A DNA stretch of 64,000 bases from Calothrix sp. PCC 7103 (GCF_000331305.1 NZ_KB217483.1:978604-1042603); one strand, 5' to 3'; counted from the stretch's first letter, positions 1-8,913 are shown. Numbers and translations are program-made. Notes: generated by a model from the sequence alone, not told the origin.

Positions 1-490
1 CAGTCAACGAATTCAAGCATATTTACAATGGACTTTTGGTAGCTTTGCTGGAGTAACATGGCGCCAAATGCCTATTTTAATAAGTGTAGTATTATTAGGG
101 TTACTAGTTGCAGCAGTATTATCCAAACCTTTAAATGTGCTACTTGTAGGTGAGTCTTATGCTTTAACACTAGGTTTAAATTTAGAAAGAACCAGGTTTT
201 GGATAATTACCAGCGCTTCTATATTAGCAGGCGCCGTTACAGCATTTTGCGGACCAATAGCATTTTTGGGTGTAGCAGTTCCTCATTTATGTAGGAGCAT
301 GTTTGGTAGTTGCGACCATCGTATTTTAGTACCTGCGGTGATAATAATGGGAGCAATTATGGCGTTGATTGCAGACTTAATGTGTACTATTCCTGGAAAT
401 CAGACTTTGCTACCATTAAACTCAGTCACTGCTTTAATTGGTACACCTGTTGTTTCTTGGGTGATTTTACGTCGATATTATACCAAGTAA
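1..490 (+). CDS. BtuC/FecCD-family ABC permease, 3' part (5' cut by window)
   Basis: This is the C-terminal part of an inner-membrane permease for cobalamin or Fe-siderophore uptake. The reading frame is open from base 2, so the ATG at 68 is internal and the gene continues beyond the window edge. It carries the family's conserved region, with GPIAFLGVAVPHLCR followed by a GNQTLLPLNS stretch and a hydrophobic last helix. It is 97% identical in DNA to the end of the complete permease at 38526-39575. I count about 15 differences in 500 bases, and only two change the protein (Pro/Ser and Leu/Val). That bias toward silent changes argues both copies were kept functional. No ATPase gene follows it. 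The substrate (B12) is inferred from the riboswitch-linked twin. Confidence 0.85.
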   Translation, partial: SQRIQAYLQWTFGSFAGVTWRQMPILISVVLLGLLVAAVLSKPLNVLLVGESYALTLGLNLERTRFWIITSASILAGAVTAFCGPIAFLGVAVPHLCRSMFGSCDHRILVPAVIIMGAIMALIADLMCTIPGNQTLLPLNSVTALIGTPVVSWVILRRYYTK

Positions 491-500
491 TATATTGGAT
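1..500 (+). repeat. 500-bp inverted repeat, left copy (partner 38516-39015)
   Basis: Bases 1-500 match the reverse complement of 38516-39015 without indels and with about 15 substitutions. Homology stops abruptly 10 bases past the permease stop codon. The true left extent lies outside the window. The two arms face each other across about 38 kb. Confidence 0.9.
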
Positions 501-643
501 TACTTGCGGTTGACTGTCGCACGAGAGGTCTTGGAGTAAGATTGGTGGAGTGGGCAATTAACTATGTTATTACCGAGGTTGTTCCGCCGTATGATGCATC
601 TGGTTTCTATGCAAAGTTTGGGTTTGAATTTGCTGACCCTTAG
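500..643 (+). pseudogene. GNAT acetyltransferase remnant
   Basis: The frame ending at TAG 641-643 reads LLAVDCRTRGLGVRLVEWAI, which resembles the acetyl-CoA-binding motif (RxxGxG/A) of GNAT N-acetyltransferases. It then jumps to a YDASGFYAKFGFEF stretch, the usual C-terminal FYxKFGF motif. The N-terminal half is absent and the segment between the two motifs is shorter than in normal GNATs, so this is a decayed 3' fragment. It begins exactly where homology to the duplicated permease ends, so the permease copy was joined onto an already broken gene, or broke it. Substrate cannot be inferred. Confidence 0.6.
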
Positions 644-785
644 AGGTTGTTTGCCCTGTATCTTTGAGTGTCATGAGTCGCGAACGAAGGGCGCAGTTTT
701 CCCGTTATCCGTAAACGGAGTTTTCCCTTTACTGGTAGGATATCCGCTTATGGTAGGGTAGCATCTCAGTATATAGCTCAAACTC

Positions 786-853
786 TAGATTCTAGCCTGC
801 GGCAAATGCTCCGCATTACGTTTCGTTGCACTCCACTCAGAATGACAATTTAT
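786..853. repeat. Intergenic repeat (CAGAATGACA family)
   Basis: The stretch contains TAGATTCTAGCCTGCGG and ends CACTCAGAATGACAATTT. It is a relative of the elements at 10312-10394 and 37047-37116, which also end in CTCAGAATGACA. These are palindrome-prone, non-coding repeats typical of cyanobacterial intergenic DNA. It lies between the GNAT remnant and a possible further fragment of it. Confidence 0.5.
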
Positions 854-884
854 ACCTTGCTCGACTTTTCAAACATCCTCTTAT

Positions 885-980
885 GAATCTTTACCACCTA
901 CCGATTCCTACCGCACAATGTATCTCGATTTAAAGCCATTACTTGAAGCTTTAGCAACAGAGGGACTAAGTTCTTCTTAA
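885..980 (+). pseudogene. Possible C-terminal tail of the same GNAT gene
   Basis: An open stretch ending at TAA 978-980 reads ESLPPTDSYRTMYLDLKPLL and onward. It resembles the tail that normally follows the FGFE motif of small GNAT enzymes. If so, the acetyltransferase gene was split by the repeat-containing DNA at about 644-884. The match is short and rests on my recognition of the pattern, so this is tentative. The rest of 644-1080 shows no gene. Confidence 0.3.
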
Positions 981-1080
981 TCTTTGTTTGTGCTTAAAAA
1001 TAGGGAGAAGAATCTGCGCTTGAAGATAATATTTTAAAGGTCGTTCCGAGTGTAAGCATTCTACTAATTTAAGAAATTTA

Positions 1081-2856
1081 TTATCTTACTCCTGATTGTA
1101 CCCTCCATAAACTTGTGTAGATTCCATTTTTTTCTAATAGTTGCTCGTGTTTGCCTGCTTCTACTAATTGTCCATATTCCATGACATATATGCAGTCGGC
1201 GTTACGGATGGTTGAAAGGCGATGGGCTATTGCAATTGTGGTTCTATTTACTGTAATTTTTTCTAGAGAACGTTGTATTGCTGCTTCGGTTTCGTTGTCT
1301 ACGGCTGATGTGGCTTCGTCTAATATTAAGATGGGTGGATTTTTTAATACTGCTCTAGCTATGGCTATTCGTTGTCTTTGTCCTCCTGAGAGTTTTTGAC
1401 CTCTTTCGCCTACTATTGTTTCATATCCTTGGGGAAGTTGTGTGATAAAATCGTGTGCTTCGGCTATTTTGGCTGCGCTAATTATTTCTTCGTCTCTGGC
1501 GCCAAAGCTTCCGTAAGCGATATTTTCTGCAACTGTGCCATGAAATAAAAATACGTCTTGACTAACTAAACCGATGCAGCTACGTAAGTCATGTAAATCT
1601 AAGTTTTGAATGTTGATACCGTCTATTGCTATTATTCCAGAAGTTACATCATAGAATCTGAGCAAGAGTTTTACTAAGGTGCTTTTTCCCGAACCTGTGG
1701 AACCGACGATGGCAATGGTTTTTCCGGCGCCGATATGTAAAGATAGATTTTTGATTATTGGTTGATGTTCTGCTTGATAACTAAAACTAACATTTTTAAA
1801 TTCAATCTCCCCGCGCGTTTCATCTACGTCTAAATGTATATCACCTGTATTAATTTGAATGGGTGTATCCAATAAATCCATTACTCTATTTACAGAAGCC
1901 ATCGCGCGCTGATATTCGTCAAATATTTCACCTAACGACACAAGTGGCCATAATAAACGCTGTACTAATACGAGTAAAACACTATAATTACCTATAGATA
2001 TTCTACCGGAATACGCTGCCATTCCTCCCATAAATAGTATCGCTGTAAATCCAGCTAATACTAACATTCTAATTAAAGGAACAAATGCCGCCGAAAGTTT
2101 AATTGCTTTATTATTACTTTTTCTATACGCTTCACTCTCAGTTCTTAATCGAGCATTTTCATATTCTTCAGCGGTAAAGCTTTTAATTGTTGTAATACCA
2201 CTAATATTATTTGCCAATCTAGCGTTAAGTACACTAACCTTTTCCCTAACATCAGCATAAACTGGTTCTAGGCGCCCTTGAAAAGAAAGCGAACCCCACA
2301 AAATAAACGGCATTGGTAACATTGCCGCAATCGTAATATTTAGAGGTAAGATAAAAAATGCACCACCAATCAAAATTATCATTGATGTCGTAATTTGGAT
2401 GATTTGATTGGCACCTCCATCCAAAAACCTTTCTAGCTGGTTAATATCGTCATTGAGTATAGATAGCAATCCACCAGTACTAGTGTCTTCAAAATAAGCT
2501 AATTCTAATTTTTGTAGATGATTATAAGCTTCTAAACGTAGACTGTGCTGAATATTTTGGGCTAAATGGCGCCAAAGTCTATCATAAGCATATTCAAACG
2601 CTGATTCAAGAACCCAAATTAATACAGTGATGACAGAAAGCAGGACAAACTGTGAGGTTACATCTGGTACACCCAAACTAGCAATAGTTGAGTCTTGCTT
2701 TTTGACTAATATATCTACAGCAATACCAACTAACCAAGGTGGCGCCAGGTCAAAGATACAATTGAGAATAGAAAAGGTCGATGCTGTATAAATTTGGGAA
2801 CGATATGCGCGCGCATAAGCAAGGAGACGTTGCAAGGGGTGGGGTTTTGATGCCAT
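1081..2856 (-). CDS. ABC exporter-type protein, fused membrane and ATPase domains
   Basis: This is a 591-residue half transporter of the MsbA/lipid-drug exporter architecture and probably works as a homodimer in the inner membrane. Residues about 20-310 form the six-helix transmembrane domain. The nucleotide-binding domain has Walker A GSTGSGKST, a Q-loop (GLVSQDVFLFHGT), the signature [14 protein letters not shown], Walker B ILILDEATSAVD and the switch histidine in IAHRLSTIRNAD. It lies 84 bases downstream of a truncated TonB-receptor gene and an AraC-type regulator on the same strand, so a siderophore-related export or import role is likely. Substrate is not shown by the sequence. All ATPase motifs are intact. 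Confidence 0.9.
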   Translation of the reverse strand: MASKPHPLQRLLAYARAYRSQIYTASTFSILNCIFDLAPPWLVGIAVDILVKKQDSTIASLGVPDVTSQFVLLSVITVLIWVLESAFEYAYDRLWRHLAQNIQHSLRLEAYNHLQKLELAYFEDTSTGGLLSILNDDINQLERFLDGGANQIIQITTSMIILIGGAFFILPLNITIAAMLPMPFILWGSLSFQGRLEPVYADVREKVSVLNARLANNISGITTIKSFTAEEYENARLRTESEAYRKSNNKAIKLSAAFVPLIRMLVLAGFTAILFMGGMAAYSGRISIGNYSVLLVLVQRLLWPLVSLGEIFDEYQRAMASVNRVMDLLDTPIQINTGDIHLDVDETRGEIEFKNVSFSYQAEHQPIIKNLSLHIGAGKTIAIVGSTGSGKSTLVKLLLRFYDVTSGIIAIDGINIQNLDLHDLRSCIGLVSQDVFLFHGTVAENIAYGSFGARDEEIISAAKIAEAHDFITQLPQGYETIVGERGQKLSGGQRQRIAIARAVLKNPPILILDEATSAVDNETEAAIQRSLEKITVNRTTIAIAHRLSTIRNADCIYVMEYGQLVEAGKHEQLLEKNGIYTSLWRVQSGVR

Positions 2857-2940
2857 TAGCGTATTCTACATACAGAGAGTTATCGAAAACTATAGCCAAA
2901 CAAAGCACAAAGGATTTTAATATTTTTCTGAGTGCTAAGT

Positions 2941-3720
2941 CTATCCCAAAACGGCATCTGTTAATTCGTTCAGACGAACAACTTGTCTATCTTCAATAAC
3001 CTGTCGTGGAATAACTTGAATTGATTGCGGAATATCACGTATAGGAGCTTCAATCTTGGTAGCTGTTGATGCTTCTTCCGCGCGATATCCGTCTTGTTCA
3101 CCCGTTACTACTAATTCAATAGGTTCTTGACTCTCAGCCGTTGGTTGTTCTGGTTTTGTTTCACTTGTTGGTTTTTCTAATTCGGGTTTTTGCGGTGTTG
3201 TCGAAGCTGGTGCCACTTCAAAAATTAAACCCTCATCGCTGTCAGACAACTCAACTTTGGGTAAACTATTATCCCCTGTCACTATTAGCCTAATAGTATT
3301 TGCATCTGTATTTATTACAGAAACTTCAGTAATTCCCGCAATCGGCTTTTCTTGCCGAAATGTATTCCCATCTTGCAAACGTAACTGAGCATTAGGTATA
3401 TCAATAATAAAGCTATTGCCTTCACTTTGACTTGTCGGCTGAAGCTTTATTGCTTCTTTGGTATCTAAAATTACTTCAATACCTTCATTCACTTGGTTAA
3501 TGCGAACACCCGTTATCAAGATTTGTGAAGGTGTAGGTGATTGAGAAAGCCATTCTTTAATAGTTGTTGCAGGTTTTGGAAATTCAGTCAATTGAGAACT
3601 TTTTGAAATAGAATTAATTTGACTATCAGCATCTCGCTTGACTTCAGCTTTTGCAGAAGCAGAGAAAAACACCGAAAATACGCTCAACGCCAAAAACAAG
3701 TATTGTATCTTATCTAACAT
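2941..3720 (-). pseudogene. AMIN-domain TonB-dependent receptor, N-terminal fragment
   Basis: The ATG at 3720 begins a clear signal peptide (MLDKIQYLFLALSVFS, then an Ala-rich cleavage region). An AMIN domain follows at roughly residues 60-170, then a Pro/Glu/Thr linker (QKPELEKPTSETKPEQP) and the start of the plug domain (IEAPIRDIPQSIQVIPRQVI). The frame stops at ELTDAVLG, just where the plug should continue, and the whole beta-barrel is missing. Intact relatives such as the 51903-54449 receptor are about 850 residues. The gene is therefore a 3'-truncated receptor, probably for a siderophore. An in-frame ATG at 3750 is possible but would place ten residues before the signal peptide. Confidence 0.85.
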
Positions 3721-3817
3721 ATCTTCACACCACACAAAAATATTTATCAATAAGCTTAAAGGTAAGCTCTCTGTAGGTGAAGATGGTTTTGGTGGCTAGA
3801 CGGAATTTTTATGGTGG

Positions 3818-4819
3818 CTAGGCGGAATTTCTGAGATTTTTATCACTTCCTTTAATATAGATACTAGGGTTGACACCAAACTTCTTGCGAAAAGCCGCAG
3901 CGAAGTAACTTCTATCGCGAAATCCGACCATCTGCACTACGTCTGTAACTCTGGCGCCTTCTGTTTCAAGTAAATGTCGGGCTTTTTCTAGTCTATAATT
4001 ATATAAATACCCAAATGCTGTTGTATTAAAAACTTCTCGAAAGCCTTTTTTGAGGGTGCAGTCATTTAAACCGACCATCCGCGCGAGTTCCATTAATGAA
4101 GGTGGATTATTCAGATTTTCAATTAAAATATCTCTGGCGCCATAAATACGGTCAATATCATCAGGTTTGAGACTGGCGGATATATTTGTAGGTGAATCAC
4201 TTTTAATTTTTTCTAAGCGTAGTGCAATTAATTCTAGTGCTTTACTTTCCAAATACAACCTTCTTGTAATTCCTTCATAGGGACAGCTTAAAATTTGATT
4301 TATTAAATTTTGCATCGCTGGAGTAGTTTTCGCCAAATGACGATAATCTGGTTCTCCTTCTACTTCCATTACTCGTCGCATTTGTTGGGGTAATAGCTCA
4401 AGCTCAGAAGCTATCAAGGTTTGGAAGAACGAGACATCAAGATGGATATCAAATTTAAGAACGCGCGAACCTGCTCGCCATTTAAAGTAACTCGCTTCTC
4501 CTGAATGCCACCCAGCGCAAAAAAAATTTTGTCCGCAAGGAGCGTTTTCAGTATAGTTATCGCCTAAAAGACTGAAACTTAATTCTAATTGCGAGCCAGG
4601 TGTACCATGAGCTACTTCAACAATTAAATCTTCTTGCAACCTATAATCATCAACTAAAAAATCGAGTCCAGAACAAATTTCAATTGACCGACGATATCCT
4701 TTACTCAGATTTTTTCTGTCATTCAAGGGTATTTCAATAGTTTGATAAGGCAAAAGATTTTTCTCTTCGGCTCGAAATATTTGTTTGTAAAAGTCTTCTT
4801 CCGAGATAATTAGGGTCAT
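3818..4819 (-). CDS. AraC-family transcriptional regulator (PchR-like)
   Basis: A 333-residue cytoplasmic regulator. The C-terminal ~100 residues hold the two helix-turn-helix motifs of the AraC family (LMELARMVGLNDCTLKKGFR and VTDVVQMVGFRDRSYFAAAF, ending in the KKFGVNPSIY signature). The N-terminal ~200 residues would bind the inducer. Proteins of this type (PchR) in cyanobacteria sit beside ferri-siderophore receptor genes and activate them when the siderophore is present. Here the downstream neighbour on the same strand is the truncated TonB receptor at 2941-3720, which fits. The gene itself looks intact, so it may now control only the ABC transporter at 1081-2856 or remote targets. Confidence 0.88.
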   Translation of the reverse strand: MTLIISEEDFYKQIFRAEEKNLLPYQTIEIPLNDRKNLSKGYRRSIEICSGLDFLVDDYRLQEDLIVEVAHGTPGSQLELSFSLLGDNYTENAPCGQNFFCAGWHSGEASYFKWRAGSRVLKFDIHLDVSFFQTLIASELELLPQQMRRVMEVEGEPDYRHLAKTTPAMQNLINQILSCPYEGITRRLYLESKALELIALRLEKIKSDSPTNISASLKPDDIDRIYGARDILIENLNNPPSLMELARMVGLNDCTLKKGFREVFNTTAFGYLYNYRLEKARHLLETEGARVTDVVQMVGFRDRSYFAAAFRKKFGVNPSIYIKGSDKNLRNSA

Positions 4820-5157
4820 ATTTGCCTGGTTTTGCTTACACTTGTTGAAAAATTATATCATTATTCACTGTAAATGTTAAATATCTAGTTTATTGAAAAT
4901 TAGTACTAATAGTAAAAATCTGTGTGTGACAGAAAAAGTCCCAAACTCTGCTCTAGAGAATTTGGGAAGAATATAACACTATGAGGAACTAGATGTTCTG
5001 TAAATACGAATATGTTGAGTTACGGCGGCTAGAGGATAACCAAGACTAACCCATGTCTTCAGCTTTGCTTTACAAACTAACTTATTGATATTAATTATTA
5101 ACTATTTGATAAGACAGTCAAGAGTATTTATACTTATTAATTGAGCAACTTAATTTC
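4820..5157. other. Intergenic region, no gene recognised
   Basis: This AT-rich stretch lies between the AraC-type regulator's start and the repeat behind znuA. It contains one imperfect hairpin around 4938-4968 (CCCAAACTCT...AGAATTTGGG). I saw no convincing coding frame, Zur/Fur box or RNA gene. The promoter of the regulator should lie near 4825-4900. Confidence 0.5.
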
Positions 5158-5226
5158 TTGTGGAACGGGCATCCTTGCCCGTTATATGTATGTATATGGG
5201 CGGGGCAAGGATGCCCCACCCCACAA
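5158..5226 (-). terminator. Hairpin repeat downstream of the ZnuA-like gene
   Basis: TTGTGG...CGGGCATCCTTGCCCG and CGGGGCAAGGATGCCCC...CCACAA form a strong nested stem-loop directly after the stop of the gene at 5234. It is probably both a dispersed cyanobacterial repeat and a transcription end. A shorter relative (TGTGGAACGGCTGTCC) lies at 8222-8249. No U-tract is evident, so the terminator role is inferred. Confidence 0.45.
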
Positions 5227-5233
5227 AAACACT

Positions 5234-6253
5234 TTAAGGTGTAAAAAGAGTGCATTTACCACCCAAGTTATTGACTAAAGTACAGGTATTGGATTCAATC
5301 ATTCCGGCATAAGTTGCTTCAGGAGTACCTTTCTCCCCAAGTCCATCAGCTACTATGGGTTTATCAGAAATTTTCACATTAGCTTCTTTGGCTACTGTTT
5401 TAAGTACTTTGTCGTTTGCTGTTAATTCTGCAAATATAGTAGGGACTTTAGCCTTTTTGATTCCATCTGAAAGAGATTTAACCTTAGCTGCTGTGGGTTC
5501 TTCTTCAGTGGAAACACCTACTAATGTTCCTTCTACTTTCAAGCCGTATGCTTTGGCATAGTAACCTAATGCGTCGTGCGTTGTTACCAAACGGCGCTGG
5601 TTTGCTGGTATTGTTGCTATTTGCTGCGGCACCCAAGCATCAAGTTTTTGTAACTTAGCAACAAGTGCATCAGCGTTTTTGGTATAAAAATCTGCATTTG
5701 CACTATCTACTTTTACAAGGTTCGTTTTAATTGCTTCTACCATGTCTATTCCATTTTTGACATCGTGCCAAACATGGGGGTCTTCTTCTTTTTTGCCGTC
5801 TTCTTCTAATGAAAGTCTTTCTGCTGCTGGAGCTGCAATTTCATTCAAAGCTATTTTAGGCGCCGCACTTTTACTTGCTTCTACCATGTCTACTATGGCA
5901 GGCTCAAACTGTATTCCTCCATAAAAGACAATATTCGCTTCATCTATTGCTTGTCGATTTTTTGGAGTTGCTTCATAAACATGAGGGTCTTGACCTGCGT
6001 CAATTAAACAGTTGAGGTCTACTTTATCTTGAGCAACTTCTTGCACGAAATGACAAGGTACGCTGTACGATGCAACTACTTTCAGTTTACCTGTAGTGGT
6101 ATTTGCAGCAGGTGATGCCGTACCTACCGCTTCGGGACTTGCGGTTGCTTGCTTAGTTGGAGGCGCCTCTGCACAACCTGATATACTAAGCGCTACTGCT
6201 ATAACTGCGGTGCCCCAAAATGAATTCCGATCAACTCCTCTAAACACCTTCAT
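5234..6253 (-). CDS. znuA: Zinc/manganese ABC transporter substrate-binding lipoprotein (ZnuA-like)
   Basis: This 339-residue protein of the cluster A-I (ZnuA/TroA) family should capture Zn(II) or Mn(II) outside the inner membrane. The N-terminus is a lipoprotein signal ending ALSISGC. Candidate metal ligands are the histidines in DPHVYEATP, DPHVWHDVKNG and LVTTHDALGYYAKAYG, and an acidic residue in FAELTANDKVL. There is only a short charged loop (SLEEDGKKEEDPHVWH) instead of the long His-rich loop of many ZnuA proteins. It is divergent from the cognate ATPase and permease genes (6578, 7318). A Zur/Fur-type operator lies between the arms, favouring zinc; manganese (MntC-like) cannot be excluded. 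Confidence in the family is high, in the metal moderate. Confidence 0.88.
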   Translation of the reverse strand: MKVFRGVDRNSFWGTAVIAVALSISGCAEAPPTKQATASPEAVGTASPAANTTTGKLKVVASYSVPCHFVQEVAQDKVDLNCLIDAGQDPHVYEATPKNRQAIDEANIVFYGGIQFEPAIVDMVEASKSAAPKIALNEIAAPAAERLSLEEDGKKEEDPHVWHDVKNGIDMVEAIKTNLVKVDSANADFYTKNADALVAKLQKLDAWVPQQIATIPANQRRLVTTHDALGYYAKAYGLKVEGTLVGVSTEEEPTAAKVKSLSDGIKKAKVPTIFAELTANDKVLKTVAKEANVKISDKPIVADGLGEKGTPEATYAGMIESNTCTLVNNLGGKCTLFTP

Positions 6254-6444
6254 AAGTAACCCCTACTAAATTACTGTGAAACTAAAACTATTGATACCCA
6301 GTATCAATAATCACGAAGAAATTATTAAGCTTTACAATCAAGTTAAATGCGATACAGAAGCCGATTAAGTTTCATTGCTCAAGCACTTTCAGCTATAATA
6401 GCGTATTCGACTTGAATCAAGACATAGACAACATTACATTTGAA

Positions 6445-6459
6445 TGATAATCGTTATTA
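6445..6459. promoter_or_regulatory. Zur/Fur-type operator between znuA and znuCB
   Basis: TGATAATCGTTATTA is a 7-1-7 near-palindrome matching the known cyanobacterial Zur consensus (TGATAATNATTATCA), which overlaps the Fur consensus. Exactly the same 15-mer occurs, inverted, at 9510-9524 and 14056-14070. It is placed to control both arms of the divergent metal-uptake locus. Confidence 0.75.
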
Positions 6460-6511
6460 TAAAAAATAGTTTAACCTTAATGCAACCTTTTATTATTTTA
6501 AAGAGACCCAA

Positions 6512-6577
6512 AACCGGGTTTCTTTACGATAAATTAAGGTTTTTTAGCAATATTGAGTAAGAAACCGGGTTTCTAAA
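6512..6577. repeat. Paired AAACCGGGTTTCT repeats in the znuC leader
   Basis: The 13-mer AAACCGGGTTTCT occurs at about 6512 and again at about 6560, immediately before the ATG at 6578. Its core is itself palindromic. It leaves no obvious purine-rich ribosome-binding site for znuC, so this short repeat may have inserted into, and now forms, the mRNA leader. Confidence 0.5.
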
Positions 6578-7297
6578 ATGATAGAAGTAGAAAACTTGTC
6601 AGTGCGTTACCGAGGACGTTATGCCTTGGAAGGTGTAAGTTTTAACCTAGAGTCGAGTCAAATCGCTGGTATTATCGGACCCAACGGCGCCGGCAAAAGT
6701 ACGATGATAAAGGCGATGCTGGGGTTGATACCTGTAGCGAGTGGAGTAGTTAAGTTTAATGGGCAGCTGTTACGGCGCCTGTTATCGAAGGTTGCTTATG
6801 TACCGCAGCGAGCTAACATCGACTGGGATTATCCTGCTACGGTGTGGGATGTTGTGATGATGGCGCGGACGGTGAAAACTGGGTTATTTCGTCAACCGAG
6901 TCGTATGTCTATTGAGTTAGCTGCTGCTGCTTTAGAAAAGGTGGCAATGGCAGAGTTGAAAGGGCGCCAAATTGGAGAATTATCGGGTGGACAGCAGCAA
7001 AGGGTATTTATTGCACGCGCGTTAGCAAAGCAAGCAGATTTATTTTTATTCGATGAACCATTTACAGGGGTAGACAAGAAAACCGAAGATGTGATATTCC
7101 AAGTCTTTCAGGAACTTAAGAGTGAAGGCAAAACATTACTAGTTATCAACCATGATTTAGGTGAAACATTAAATTATTACGATAAGCTGTTACTGCTAAA
7201 TAAACAATTAATAGCCTTGGGTTCCAAAAGCGAAGTATTTACACCCAGTAATATTCAACAAGCATATGGAATGTCATTAGGTTTTATGAATAAATAA
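6578..7297 (+). CDS. znuC: Zinc/manganese ABC transporter ATP-binding protein (ZnuC-like)
   Basis: A 239-residue cytoplasmic ATPase that would power metal import with the permease at 7318-8199 and the binding protein at 5234-6253. Motifs visible are Walker A GPNGAGKST, the Q-loop region VAYVPQRANIDWDYP (the QR..DWDYP block is typical of Mn/Zn-specific members), signature LSGGQQQRVFIARALA, Walker B LFLFDEPFTGVD and the switch His in VINHDLGETL. Length is normal for the family. It starts 118 bases after the Zur/Fur-type box and is followed 20 bases later by the permease, so the two form an operon. Confidence 0.92.
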   Translation: MIEVENLSVRYRGRYALEGVSFNLESSQIAGIIGPNGAGKSTMIKAMLGLIPVASGVVKFNGQLLRRLLSKVAYVPQRANIDWDYPATVWDVVMMARTVKTGLFRQPSRMSIELAAAALEKVAMAELKGRQIGELSGGQQQRVFIARALAKQADLFLFDEPFTGVDKKTEDVIFQVFQELKSEGKTLLVINHDLGETLNYYDKLLLLNKQLIALGSKSEVFTPSNIQQAYGMSLGFMNK

Positions 7298-7317
7298 AAT
7301 ATAGAGGAAAATAATAA

Positions 7318-8199
7318 ATGTTAAATTGGTTTGTTGAGCCTTTACAATCAGAGTTTATGCGGAATGCCATCACCGTTGGTATCTTAATGGGCATTCTCTG
7401 CGCTGTTGTGGGTAGTTATATGATTGTGCAGCAGATGGGAATGATGTCTCATGCAATATCCCATTCAATATTACCAGGATTACCAATTGCTTATGTATTG
7501 GGAGTTTCGCTATCGTTAGGCGCCTTTATTGCGGGTGTGATTAGTGCCCTAGGACTAGCTTGGATAGAATCGCAATCGCGTTTAAAATTAGATACAGCAA
7601 TGGCGATTATTTTATCTATATTTACAGCGTTAGGAGTGACATTACTCAAAGTACTACCCGGCGCCAACAAACTTGATTTAATGGATATTCTATTTGGAAA
7701 CATTCTTGGGGTCAACGAAGACGATATGAAAATGACCCTAATTACAACAATAATAGTTTTAGCGTTAGTGTTTTTATTCTTCAAAGAATTACTATACTAC
7801 ACATTTGACCCCCTTGGCGCTCAAGCTGATGGAATGCCAGTGCAGTTCTATTACTTAGGTTTAGTCGTTGCCATGACCATTGCGGTTGTCGTTTCACTGC
7901 AAACAGTTGGCGCTGGCTTAGTTATTGCAATGTTAATCGGACCATCAAGCACTGCTTACTTACTAGTTAGAAAATTACACATCATGATGATATTAGGTTC
8001 CATCATTGGCGTAATATCTAGCGTTTTAGGAATGTATCTAAGCTACCACTTAGACGCACCATCAGGCGCCACAATAGTATTAGTAACAGGTTTTTCCTTC
8101 ATATTAGCCTTTTTATTCAGTCCATCCCAAGGCTTACTAACACGACCCGAACTCAAAGAATCTGTATCAAATATATTTGGGAAAAATTTCAAATTGTAA
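7318..8199 (+). CDS. znuB: Zinc/manganese ABC transporter permease (ZnuB/MntB-like)
   Basis: A 293-residue inner-membrane protein with about eight hydrophobic helices, of the ABC-3 family (ZnuB/MntB). It starts MLNWFVEPLQSEFMRNAITV, the conserved N-terminal signature in which 'PLQ..FM..A' precedes the first helix. The MMSHAISHSILPGLPIAYVL segment is also diagnostic. A purine-rich AGAGGAAAA lies just upstream of the ATG, a good ribosome-binding site. It is co-transcribed with the ATPase 20 bases upstream. Three GGCGCC sites fall within the gene, as in surrounding resident DNA. Confidence 0.92.
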   Translation: MLNWFVEPLQSEFMRNAITVGILMGILCAVVGSYMIVQQMGMMSHAISHSILPGLPIAYVLGVSLSLGAFIAGVISALGLAWIESQSRLKLDTAMAIILSIFTALGVTLLKVLPGANKLDLMDILFGNILGVNEDDMKMTLITTIIVLALVFLFFKELLYYTFDPLGAQADGMPVQFYYLGLVVAMTIAVVVSLQTVGAGLVIAMLIGPSSTAYLLVRKLHIMMILGSIIGVISSVLGMYLSYHLDAPSGATIVLVTGFSFILAFLFSPSQGLLTRPELKESVSNIFGKNFKL

Positions 8200-8221
8200 T
8201 AAATATCCTAAAATCAACATC

Positions 8222-8249
8222 TTGTGGAACGGCTGTCCCCAGCCGTCAA
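8222..8249 (+). terminator. Short hairpin after znuB
   Basis: ACGGCTG-TCCCC-AGCCGT can fold into a stem-loop 30 bases after the permease stop. The lead-in TTGTGGAACGG matches that of the hairpin repeat at 5158-5226, so it belongs to a dispersed repeat family. It may end the znuCB transcript. Confidence 0.4.
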
Positions 8250-8310
8250 TAATAAAAATCTTTCTTCTGTTAAAATTCCATACTTATTGATAAACCTTGC
8301 AATAAATGTA

Positions 8311-8424
8311 ACAAACACAACCAATAAAAATTTGTTAGTAAATATGGGTGTTCCCAAGCAAGATATTGTTATTGGCTTTCATTCTCCGTTTAAACGGCAG
8401 TTTACAGAGTATGCAGTAGGTTAA
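8311..8424 (+). pseudogene. xisI C-terminal remnant
   Basis: The frame ending at TAA 8422-8424 reads MGVPKQDIVIGFHSPFKRQF and TEYAVG. It aligns with the C-terminus of the intact XisI encoded in the opposite direction at 8572-8913 (GIPKHDIVLGFQHPRERALT EFAVA). Only about the last 35 residues are recognisable, so this is the 3' end of a second, lost xisI copy. It shows that XisH/XisI-type modules have inserted or been deleted here more than once. Confidence 0.7.
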
Positions 8425-8571
8425 AATTAGTATGTGGTTCAAGAGTGAATAAAACCTAACCCCTTAACCTCCAAGCGCACGAGGGAAGGGGAAAATTTTT
8501 TTAATTGACATGTGACGGGCAGGGTAGGATATTTTAAAAATTCTTCACTACCCCACAGAAAATTCTTTGCC

Positions 8572-8913
8572 CTATGCAACCGCAAACTCGGTCAAAGCTC
8601 GCTCTCTAGGATGCTGAAAACCTAAAACAATATCATGCTTTGGAATGCCAGCTTCTAGTAAATCATTGGTTATCCCATCTTCCGTTAAATCCTCCTCCAC
8701 CCAAACCTTTCCATCTTTGATCCGAATATAAACCGTACTCCCACAGGTTCTCTCTCGTTGGTTCCAGCCTACCTGTGCCCAAAAATAATGATCTCGAACT
8801 TCATCAAGAGCCAAAACAGGTTCGATGTTAGCGCTCGGTTGTTCCAGATCAAGCTCATAATAACGAGTTAGCACTTGCTTAATAATTGTTCGATAAGTAT
8901 TCAATCTATCCAT
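8572..8913 (-). CDS. xisI: XisI-family protein (fdxN-element excision controlling factor homolog)
   Basis: A 113-residue protein with the XisI family's C-terminal signature AGIPKHDIVLGFQHP followed by TEFAVA, and the usual RTCGSTVYIRIKDGKVWVEED central stretch (residues about 55-75). XisI proteins were first described as controllers of fdxN-element excision in Anabaena heterocysts. Most homologs, as here, are not beside an fdxN element and their biochemical role is unknown. The start overlaps the end of xisH by 13 bases, so the pair is translationally coupled. Confidence 0.9.
   Translation of the reverse strand: MDRLNTYRTIIKQVLTRYYELDLEQPSANIEPVLALDEVRDHYFWAQVGWNQRERTCGSTVYIRIKDGKVWVEEDLTEDGITNDLLEAGIPKHDIVLGFQHPRERALTEFAVA

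Noticed and set aside
564-761. 65-residue plus-strand frame after the permease fragment
   Set aside because: It lies in another frame across the GNAT remnant and repeat DNA; the GNAT frame explains the protein-like signal better.
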